DNA of 64,000 bases from Ehretia macrophylla (Eukaryota > Streptophyta > Magnoliopsida > Boraginales > Ehretiaceae). Under the pieces are notes generated by a model that worked only from the letters and a program-made list of their open reading frames with translations, searched no databases and had not been told where the DNA came from. Both the position numbers and the translations under genes were made by a program. This document shows, one piece after another, positions 55,765 through 64,000 of this stretch. Location: positions 1,212,501 to 1,276,500 of the forward strand of contig CM075780.1 of assembly GCA_037974665.1 (NCBI GenBank), read 5' to 3'. Within the stretch, counting starts at the first letter, position 1; the number at the start of each line of letters is the position of its first letter.

Positions 55765-58598
55765 TGTGATAACCCGAACCTGGCATGCATTTAATGGCAT
55801 CTAACCGCATTTAGTTGAGTGTTTAATTAGTTAAACATCTATTTTTGCACTATTTCGAGATTTCTTCTTAAAAAAAATTCAATAATTTTTATATTGATTA
55901 ACTAAAGATTATCACTTATTTTTATTGTTTATAGTGATTAGATTTATTTACTTGTGTTCGATTAAGTGCCATTTTAGATATTAGCATTTAGTTGCATCTG
56001 ACTACGTGTTTATGTTAACTAATTCTCTTGTACCTTCACAGTAGTTTCATAATTCATGGAAAATATTCTAGAAATAGTTAAATTAATTATTTTTAAATAA
56101 ATATTGATTATTTTGAATGTTTTGATTATTTTAGTAATCGGTTTTAATTGTCTTGCATTAAAATCACTCGGGTTTCAAATAAATGAGAAAAGTAACTTCG
56201 AGCCGGAGTCAATTTTAAACTATTCTACCATTTTACTTTTCAAAGAATTAAAGTTTTATATTATTGCTTATCACTTTATTAGTGATCGATTATGGACCGT
56301 TCGATCGTAACATTTCGAAAATGAAAGTTGGAAGAATATTCCTTGGATTTCGAAAATAATGTTTCTAGTTTAAATTAGCTAGTTTTAGTCGGTTTTCATT
56401 AAAATTGCATTGCTCTAACTTGAATTGGATTAAATATCATCAAAATAAGCTTAATTGACCAATTTTAACTTAAGTTTGATTTTGCAAATGACCAAAATGC
56501 CCCTTGTCACCTAATAAATAATAAAACAATGCAAAAATCAAACAAAACAAAATGCCAAATGACCATTTTGTCCTAGCCATGGCCGAAGCTTCAAGGGGAG
56601 AAAAAGCAAAAGATTTTCTTGCATTTTCTTCTACAATTGCGCGTGGAATTGCTCAGGGGTCGTGGTTCGGGTCCTTGCGGGTCTTGGTCTTCAATCTCTG
56701 TGAGGGTTTTCACGCTTTTGTGCATTTTAATATGAATTTGATTTTTGAGTCAATTTTTCAGATTTGATATTTATCGCGTTATAATGCCTATTATTGCTTG
56801 AAATAGCTTGCTTAGGGTTCGTAGAGCATTGCTTGTTAGTTATTTAGCAATTTTTACGGTTGAAACGGCGTATTTGAAATTGGGGAAGAACATGAATAGT
56901 AAATTATGAATAGTAAACCCTAGAATTTCGGATTTCGATCCAAATTGTGAATGATTGATTTGGATAGGTGCCATTAGTGATAGAAAGCTAAAATGTGAAA
57001 TAAAAACGGATCGGCCTTTGTTAAAATTGGGAATTAGACGAAGAAACGTAAAGGGGCCGTTTGACCAAAAGTTGACCGTGCTCGAATTGAGTTGGGGGTT
57101 TCGTAATTGAGGGCATGGAAGCACTTTTGGCGCTGTTGAGGCGTTGATTGAATGACCGGTTAGCATAGTTGTAGTTCAAACGCAGTAGGTGGACTTTCGG
57201 GTCTCGGGTGAGAAAGTGAAGTTTAGAGACATAGAAACATGCCTTGTAGTGCCTGAGTGAATGTAGTGAAATCGGTTTCCTAATCCCGTAGCTCATTTGC
57301 TCGTAATTGTCCTTGGAAGTTGGGGTTGAATAGTGATATTTGTTGTTTTCGTGTTTGAACTGTTGTTACTTGTTTAAATGTTGTTATTGTTGCTTATTAT
57401 TGCTTGTTATGCTTGAAAAGTTAGTTGAATGCTAGTATTGATTGTGATTGCTTGTTATCTCGTTTGTTGTCACTAGTTTGTATTGTTGTGCTATCGCTCG
57501 TTTATTGCCTTGTATCGAGTCTTGCATTGCATAGTGTCTCGCGCGTGAGTGATGGGCCTCTCTGGGTAGCCTCGGGTTTTCAGTGTTGGTTGCTCTAGCT
57601 CCGCTGCTATTCCCTTTCTCGCTTGGGTTGCCTCCCAAGGAGATTTGGGTCGTAGATTGATGGTTACTCTCGGGGTATTCCAAACTGGTGTTATAAGGTG
57701 GATGCGCGCTAATTGTCATCGTTGTCAACATCAAGCTCGAGATTGATGTATCGCTCGTGAAATGGTATATTGCTCGTAAGAGTGAACCACGGCCTTCAGA
57801 GTGTGGTATTGCTTTGAATGGTTGTGTTAATGCTTTCAGTAATTGCTTATTGTATTGATTGTTTGTCTTGATTGCTTATTTATCAGTTATATTACTTAAC
57901 TGTCTTATTTGCATTGCACAACTTTCTTTCTCTCCAATTCGATATATGTCTCGCCCTCACTGAGTATACGTGTTGTGTATACTCACTCCTCACCACCACA
58001 TTTCAGGAAATGCCTTGTTAGCTGAAAAGTTCGTGGATATGTTTTAGTTCATGCCTGAAGAGTTGTCTTGTGTGCTTTGTGGCTTGAGCTGTCAAAGATG
58101 TAAAGATGTATGTTCATATGTTGTATGTATTTATTGTTAAAAGAAATGTAATTTAATCTAGCTAAGTAGTTGAGGTAGATTGATAAGTTAGTTATGAATT
58201 CAGTAGTATAGTTAACCCGATGCATGTTTGTAATTATCTAAAACAAAAGAGTGAGAATGGTATGATAGTATATTTTGTGCTGTAGATTAGTATGGATTAA
58301 ATGTCAAGCTTGAATGTTGTTGTAAAAGATGTAAAGAGATAGGTTAGCTTTAAACTGGAAATGTATATTTATATGCTGTGTTTAGTTGTTGAGAACCAAG
58401 GCTTGGATGGTCTTGAGGTGGTTGAATGTTTGGACATGGTATTGGTCCACTTATATGCTGTTACAGGGTTTTACATTTTGCCTAGAAACAGGGGAGACTC
58501 CGTCCGTTTTCCCTGAAAATTATGCCCAGGTTTGGTTTTGGGTTGTGATTAGATTGATTGATAGAACTTCCGGTCTCGAGAGGGATCGGGGTGTTACA
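55765..58598. mobile_element. Second long solo LTR-like sequence, 2834 bp
   Basis: Begins TGTGATAACCCGAACC and ends GGGATCGGGGTGTTACA, giving TG...CA termini with an imperfect inverted repeat. No internal LTR copy, primer site, tract or polyprotein frame is visible. It shares an ordered set of motifs with the LTR at 47946-51623 (see 57611-58007), so both probably come from related Ty3/Gypsy families. The left part (55800-56530) is very AT-rich; open frames such as 56552-56767 and 57432-57734 resemble nothing I know. The right side abuts CCCAG, the left side abuts CCGA and then the TRIM. Orientation is not fixed. Confidence 0.75.
57611..58007. other. Conserved block shared by the two long LTRs (copy in second LTR)
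   Basis: TCCCTTTCTCGCTTGGG, TTTGGGTCGTAG (57644-57655), GCCCTCACTGAGT (57953-57965), a palindromic TATACGTGTTGTGTATA stretch, ACTCACTCC and TTTCAGG (near 58001). The order and approximate spacing match 50597-50940. Confidence 0.55.
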
Positions 58599-58603
58599 CC
58601 CAG
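58599..58603. repeat. CCCAG flank, right copy
   Basis: Follows ...GTGTTACA and resumes the interrupted 5S spacer (CCCAGCCTCTACG). Confidence 0.88.
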
Positions 58604-58713
58604 CCTCTACGTCAAGCGAAATTGTCTTTCCCAATGTTCCGTGGGATTCAGTAATAGAGATTTGGTGAATAAAGTATCTTGGCAACCCTAACCAGGGCAA
58701 AAAAATTGAAAAG

Positions 58714-58832
58714 GGGGTGCAACACGAGGACTACCCATGGGGTCACCCATCCTAGTGCTACTCTCGCCCAAGCACGCTTAACTTCGGAGTTCTGATGGGA
58801 TCCGGTGCATTAGTGCTGGTATGATCGCACCC
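58714..58832 (-). rRNA. 5S: 5S rRNA gene, unit 75
   Basis: GGACTACCCATGG and AGTGCTACTC; otherwise consensus, including box A and the 5' end. Class Y promoter. Confidence 0.95.
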
Positions 58833-59389
58833 GTCATGTTGAGGGCACAATTCCTATATGTGTTAACTGTTCACAGTCCCAGCCTAGAGAGATGGCCCAT
58901 TCAAAAGGCCCAATGGGCATAACGACAACATATCCGCTTCAACAACGCAGCATCGTCGCAAGACGTGACATCGACACGTTGTAGGGCCCTCTGATGTCCC
59001 GCGAGTCAGGTTGTCGTCCTTTTAACAGTTCACGACGTATGATCCGGGATGGAAAAACCGAGCAAAAGAAGAAAAGTGGCCTGAAACTGATGAAAATGTT
59101 CAATTTTGGGCACCAAAAAGGGCACAGCGAGCAAGCTGGCTGCCCCCGTTTTAGAGCTCTCAGAGAGCTTTGCAACGGTATGAGGTGCGCCGCGTAACTC
59201 CCTAAGGATCAAAAGTTATGGGCACCGGAGCGACGGAGACCTGGTCACAAACTCTACGCCCTCGGTTTGCGGGCCTAACCTCTACTTGAAGCGAAGTTAT
59301 CTTGTCCAATGTTCCGTGGGATTTAGTAATAGAGATTTGGTCGATAAAGTATCTAGACAACCCTAACCAGGGCAAAAAAATTTGAAAAG

Positions 59390-59506
59390 GGGAAGCAACA
59401 AGAGGACTTCCTAGGGGGACACCCATCCTAGTAATACTCTCGCCCAAGCACGCTTAACTTCGAAGTTCTGATGGGATCCGGTGCATTAGTGCTGGTAATC
59501 GCACCC
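59390..59506 (-). rRNA. 5S: 5S rRNA gene, unit 76 (117 nt)
   Basis: Two bases deleted near the 5' end (GGTAATCGC), GGAAGCAACAAGAGG at the 3' end, GGGGGACACCC in box C, AGTAATACTC, TTCGAAG. TATA-like element CATAACAG. Likely dead. Confidence 0.9.
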
Positions 59507-60063
59507 GTCATGTTGACGGCACAATTCTGTTATGTGTTAACTGCTCACAATCCCCGCCTAGAGAGATGGCTCATTCAAAAGGCCCAATGGGCTTAACGAC
59601 AACCCATCCGCTTCAACAACGCATGATACTGGCAAGACGTGATATCGACACGTCGTAGGGCCCTCTAATGTCCAGCGAGTCAGGTTGTTGTCCTTCTAAC
59701 AGTTCACGACGTACGATCCAGGACGGAAAAACAGAGCAAAAGTAGAAAAGTGGCCTGAAATTGATGAAAACATTCGATTTTGGGCTCCAAAAACGGGCAC
59801 AGCGAGCAAGCTGGCTGCCCATGTCATAGAGCTCTTAGGGAGCTTTGCAACGGTATGCTGTGCGCCGCGTAACTCCTTACGGATTGAAAGTTATGGCACC
59901 GGAGTGACGGAGACCTGGTCACATACCCTACGCCCTCGGTTTGCGGGCCCTACCTCTAGGTGAAGCAATGTTGTCTTGCTCAATGTTCCGTGGGATTTAA
60001 TAATAGAGATTTGGCAGATAAAGTATCTTGAAAACCCTAACCAAGGCTAAAAAACTGGTAAAG

Positions 60064-60182
60064 GGGGTGCAATACTTGGACTTCCCAGGGTGTCACCTAT
60101 CCTAGTACTACTCTCGCCCAAACATGCTTAACTTCGAAGTTCTGATGGGATCCGGTGCATTATTGCTGGTATGATCGCACCC
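60064..60182 (-). rRNA. 5S: 5S rRNA gene, unit 77
   Basis: GCAATACTTGG, GGGTGTCACCTATCC in box C, CAAACATGC in box A, TTCGAAG, TATTGCTGG. Class A promoter. The terminator run is interrupted (CTAAAAAACTGG). Confidence 0.91.
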
Positions 60183-60737
60183 GTCATGTTGAGGGCACAA
60201 TTCCTTTATGTGTTCACTGTTCACAGTCCCAGCCTAGAGAGATGGCCATTCAAAAGGCCCAATGGGCTTAACGACAACCCATCCTCTTCAACAACGCAGC
60301 ATCCTCGCAAGACGTGATATCGACATGTTGTAGGGCCCTCTGATGTCCAGCGAGTCAGGTTTTCGTCCTTTTAACAGTTCACGACGTACGATCCTGGATG
60401 GAAAAACAGAGCATAAGAAGAAAAATGGCCTGAAACTGATGAAAATGTTCGATTTAGGAATCCAAAAACGGGCACAGTGAGTAAGCTGGCTGCCCCCGTC
60501 GTAGAGCTCTTAGAGAGCTTTGCAACAGTATGCTGTGCGCCGCGTAACTCCTTACGGATCAAAAGTTATGGCACCGGATCGACGGAGAGTTGGTCACAAA
60601 CCCTACGCCCTTGGTTTGTGGGCCCAGCCTCTAAGTGAAGCGAAGTTGTCTTGCCCAATGTTCCGTGGGATTTAGTAATAGAGATTTGGTGGATAAAGTA
60701 TCTTGACAACCCTAACCAGGGCAAAAAAATTGAAAAG

Positions 60738-60856
60738 GGGGTGCAACACGAGGACTTCCCAGTGGGTCACCCATCCTAGTACTACTCTCGTCCAAGCATG
60801 CTTAACTTCGAAGTTCTGATGGGATCCAGTGCATTAGTACTGGTATGATCGCACCC
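60738..60856 (-). rRNA. 5S: 5S rRNA gene, unit 78
   Basis: CCAGTGGG, TCGTCCAAGCATGC across IE/box A, TTCGAAG, CCAGTGC, TACTGG. Class A promoter, ATCATG at -3. Confidence 0.93.
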
Positions 60857-61413
60857 ATCATGTTGAGGGCACAATTCCTTTATGTGTTAACTGTTCACAG
60901 TCCCAGCCTAGAGAGATGGCCCATTCAAAAGGCCCAATGGGCTTAACGACACCCCATCCGCTTCAACAACGCAGCATTCTAGCAAAACGTGATATCTACA
61001 CATTGTAGGGCCCTCTGATGTCCCGCGAGTCAGGTTGTCATCCTTTTAACAGTTCACGACATACGATCCGGGATGAAAAAACAGAGCAAAAGAAGAAAAG
61101 TGGCCTGAAATTGATAAAAACGTTCGATTTTGGGCTCCAAAAATAGGCAGAGCGAGCAAGCTGGCTGCCCACGTCGTACAGCTCTCAGAGAGCTTTTCAA
61201 CGGTATGTTGTGCACCGCGTAACTCCTTACGGATCAAAAGTTGTGGCACCGAAGTGACGGAGACCTGGTCACAAACCCTACGCCCTCGGTTTGCGGGCCC
61301 AGCCTCTACGTGAAGCGAAGTTGTCTTTTCTAATGTTCCGTGGGATTTAGTAATAGAGATTTGGTGGATAAAGTATCTTGACAACCCTAACCAGGGCAAA
61401 AAAAATTGTAAAG

Positions 61414-61532
61414 GGGGTGCAACACGAGGACTTCCCAGGGGGTTACCCATCCTAGTACAACTCTCGCCCAAACACGCTTAACTTCGGAGTTCTGATGGGA
61501 TCCGGTGCATTAGTGCTGGTATGATCGCACCC
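61414..61532 (-). rRNA. 5S: 5S rRNA gene, unit 79
   Basis: GGGTTACCC in box C, AGTACAACTC, CAAACACGC in box A. Class Y promoter. Terminator changed to TTGTAAAGG on the window strand. Confidence 0.94.
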
Positions 61533-62089
61533 ATCATGTTAATGGCACAATTCCTATATGTGTTAACGGTTCACAGTCCCAGCCTAGAGAGATGGCCTAT
61601 TCAAAAGGCCCAATGGGCTTAACGACAACCCATCCGCTTCAACAACACAGCATCCTGACAAGACGTGATATCGACACGGTATAGGGCCCTCTGATGTCCC
61701 GCGAGTCAGGTTGTCATCCTTTTAACAGTTCACGACGTACGATCAGGGATGGAAAAACAGAGCAAAAGAATAAAAGTGGCCTGAAACTGATGAAAACGTT
61801 CGATTTAGTGCTCCAAAAATGGGCAAAGTGAGCAAGTTGGCTGCACCCGTCGTAGAGCTCTCAGAGAGCTTTGCAACGATATGCTGTGCGCCGCGTAACT
61901 CCTTACGGATCAAAAGTTATGGCACCGGAACGACGGAGACCTGGTCACAAACCCTACGCCTTCAGTTTACGGGCCCAGCCTCTATGTGAAGCAAAGTTGT
62001 CTTGCCCAAAGTTCCGTGGGATTTAGTAATAGAGATTTGGTGGATAAAGTATCTTGACAACCCTAACCAGGGGAAAAAAAATTGAAAAG

Positions 62090-62207
62090 GGGGTGCAACA
62101 AAGGACTTCCCAGGGGGTCACCCATCCTAGTACTACTCTCGCCCAAGCACGCTTAACTTCGAAGTTCTGATGGAATCCGGTGCATTAGTGCTGGTATGAT
62201 CGCACCC
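62090..62207 (-). rRNA. 5S: 5S rRNA gene, unit 80 (118 nt)
   Basis: One base lost near the 3' end (CAACAAAGGAC), TTCGAAG, TGGAATCCGG, and CCCC in place of CCC at the 5' end. TATA-like element CTTAAAGG. Confidence 0.92.
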
Positions 62208-62766
62208 CGTCATGTTGAGGGCACAATTCCTTTAAGTGTTAACTGTTCACAGTCCCAGCCTAGAGAGATGGCCCATTCAAAAGGCCCAATGGGCTTAACG
62301 ACAACCCATCCGCTTCAACAATACAGCATCCAGGCAAGACGGGATATCGACACATTGTAGGGCCTTCTGATGTCCCGCGAGTCAGGTTGTCGTCCTTTTA
62401 ACAATGCACGACGTACGATCCGGGATGGGAAAATAGAGCAAAAGAAGAAAAGTGGTCTGAAACTGATGAAAACGTTCGATTTTGGTCCCCAAAAAGGGGC
62501 CCAGCGAGCAAGCAGGCTGCCCCAGTCGTAGAGCTCTCAGAGAGCTTTGCAACGGTATGCTGTGCGCCGCATAACTCCCTACGGATCAAAAGTTATGGGC
62601 ACCGGAGCGACGGAGACCTGGTCACAAACCCTACGCCCTCAGTTTGCTGGCCCAGCCTATACGTGAAGCGAAGTTGTGTTGGCCTATGTTCCGTGGGATT
62701 CAGTAATAGAGATTTGGTGGATAAAGTATTTTGGCAACCCTAACCGGGGCAAAAAAAATTGAAAAG

Positions 62767-62885
62767 GGGGTGCAACACGAGGACTTCCCAAGGGGTCACC
62801 CATCCTAGTACTACTCTCGCCCAAGCACGCTTAACTTCGGAGTTCTGAGGGGATCCGGTGCATTAGCACTGGTATGATCACACCC
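62767..62885 (-). rRNA. 5S: 5S rRNA gene, unit 81
   Basis: CTGAGGGGATCC, TTAGCACTGG, GATCACACCC; boxes intact. Class Y promoter with a short deletion upstream (GTTGGGGCAC). Confidence 0.94.
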
Positions 62886-63442
62886 GTCATGTTGGGGCAC
62901 AATTCCTATATGTGTTAAAGGTTCACAGTCCCAGCCTAGAGAGATGGCCCATTCAAAAGGCCCAATGGGCTTAATGACAACCCATCTGCTTCAACAACGC
63001 AGCATGCTTGCAAGACGTGATATCGACACGTTGTAGGGCCCTCTGATGTCCCGCGAGTAAGGTTGTCGTCCTTTTAACACTTCACGACGTACGATCCGGG
63101 ATGGAAAAACGGACTAAAAGAAGAAAAGTGGCCAGAAACTGATGAAAACGTTCGATTTTGGGCTCCAAAAATGGGCACAACGAGCAAGCTGGCTACCCCC
63201 ATCGTAGAGCTCTCAGAGAGCTTTGCAACGGTATGCTGTGCAACGCGTAACTCCTCACGGATCAAAAGTCATGGGCACCGGAGCAACGGAGACCTGGTCA
63301 CAAACCCTACGCCCTCGGTTTGCGGGCCCAGCCTCTACAAGAAGCGAAGTTGTCTTGCCCAATGTTCCGTGGGATTCAATAAAAGAGATTTGGTGGATAA
63401 AGTATCTTGGCAACCCTAACCAGGGCAAAAAAAATTGAAAAG

Positions 63443-63561
63443 GGGGTGCAACACGAGGACTTCCTAAGGGGTCACCCATCCTAGTACTACTCTCGCCCAA
63501 GCACGCTTAACTTCGGAGTTCGGATGGGATCCGGTGAATTAGTGCTATTATGATCGCACCC
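63443..63561 (-). rRNA. 5S: 5S rRNA gene, unit 82
   Basis: CCTAAGGGG, TTCGGATGG, GGTGAATTAGTGCTATTA; boxes intact. Class A promoter followed by GTGTAAAC. Confidence 0.94.
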
Positions 63562-64000
63562 GTCATGTTGAGGGCACAATTCCTTTATGTGTAAACTGTT
63601 CAGGGTCCCACCTTAGAGAGATGGCCCATTGAAAAGGCTCAATGGGCTTAACGATAACCCATCCGCTTCAACAACGCAGCATGCTTGCAAGACGTGATAT
63701 CGACACGTTGTAGGGTCCTCTGATTTCTTGTGAGTCAGGTTGTCGTCCTTTCAATAACTCATGACGTACGATCTGGGACCGAAAAACAGAGCAAAAGAAG
63801 AAAAGTGGCCTGAAACTGATGAAAACGTTAAATTTTGGGCTCCAAAAAGGGCACAGCGAGCATCCTAGTTCCCCCTGTTGTAGGGCTCTCTGGGAGATTT
63901 GCAACGATATGCTGTGCGCCGCGTAACTCCTTACAGATCAAAAGTTATGGGCACCGGAGCGACGGAGACCTCGTCACAAACCCTACGCCCTCGGATTGCG

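Larger units (their letters stand above)
58599..64000 (-). repeat. 5S rDNA tandem array, segment 3 (units 75-82)
   Basis: The array resumes mid-spacer and continues to the window edge in unchanged orientation, with gene spacing of 674-677 bp. The last 439 bp (63562-64000) are standard spacer, so a further unit lies to the right. Units 76-78 and 80 share TTCGAAG beside box A, a local subfamily mark. Confidence 0.96.

Noticed and set aside
55210..55800. 196-residue minus-strand open frame
   Set aside because: It covers both TRIM LTRs; the repeated VKYPTSDAEEVRELDIRG segment is the LTR read twice. It is not a protein repeat.
1491..63300. Recurrent 63-residue minus-strand frames (MIRKELRGAQHTVAK) and 70-120-residue plus-strand frames (VVELSESFATVCCAPRNS)
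   Set aside because: Both lie wholly in the 5S spacer and overlap each other antisense. Changes between units are not biased to synonymous sites, and start and stop codons come and go.
3023..63500. Recurrent 81-residue minus-strand open frames beginning MGESSTRMGDPLGSPR
   Set aside because: They start inside the 5S gene (TTGGGCGAGAG or a variant) and run through its 3' end, the terminator and spacer. They recur because the DNA repeats; they have no ribosomal or domain logic and are broken in many units.
1597..64000. CRISPR-like or other prokaryotic repeat array
   Set aside because: The repeat contains an angiosperm 5S rRNA gene with Pol III signals. The repeat unit is about 678 bp with homologous spacers, and the neighbours are plant retroelements.

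Overview
The window is plant nuclear DNA dominated by one structure: a head-to-tail array of 5S ribosomal RNA genes, all on the minus strand. I count 81 full-length 5S genes (117-119 nt) and one truncated remnant between 1856 and 63561. Nearly all start-to-start distances are 675-678 bp, so each unit is about 119 bp of gene plus about 559 bp of spacer. The 5S sequence is of angiosperm type (5' GGGTGCGATCA, internal box A / IE / box C, T-rich terminator). I cannot name the species. There is no convincing nuclear protein-coding gene in the window; the many short open frames recur unit after unit and are shadows of the 5S gene and its spacer. | Layout: 1-1596 is a mosaic of shuffled plastid-derived pieces (atpI end, rpoC2 piece, AT-rich plastid-like DNA, rpl32 start, ycf2 piece, atpF piece, rrn23 piece). 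It abuts the array directly at about 1597. 1597-47945 is array segment 1 (units 1-69). 47946-51623 is an insertion with TG...CA ends and a GTTGT target-site duplication, best read as a long solo LTR of a Ty3/Gypsy-type element. 51624-55272 is array segment 2 (units 70-74). 55273-58598 is a compound insertion flanked by CCCAG on both sides: a complete 488-bp miniature LTR retrotransposon (TRIM type; two 212-bp LTRs, tRNA-iMet primer site, polypurine tract) followed by a second long solo-LTR-like sequence. 58599-64000 is array segment 3 (units 75-82), which continues past the window edge. | The array is poorly homogenised for 5S rDNA. Almost every copy carries its own substitutions, many of CG->TG/CA type as expected of methylated silent DNA. 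About a dozen have altered TATA-like elements, one has lost its promoter by deletion and one keeps only about 32 nt of gene. Neighbour groups repeat as higher-order blocks (a 4-unit 2.71-kb duplication at 41.7-47.2 kb; a 4.05-kb-spaced repetition at 17.9-24.1 kb; smaller ones near the left end), so blocks of several units have been copied together. Plastid junction, retroelement insertions and sequence decay together suggest an edge or inactive part of a 5S locus, not its transcribed core. That last statement is inference. I found no new biological system; the unusual items are structural.
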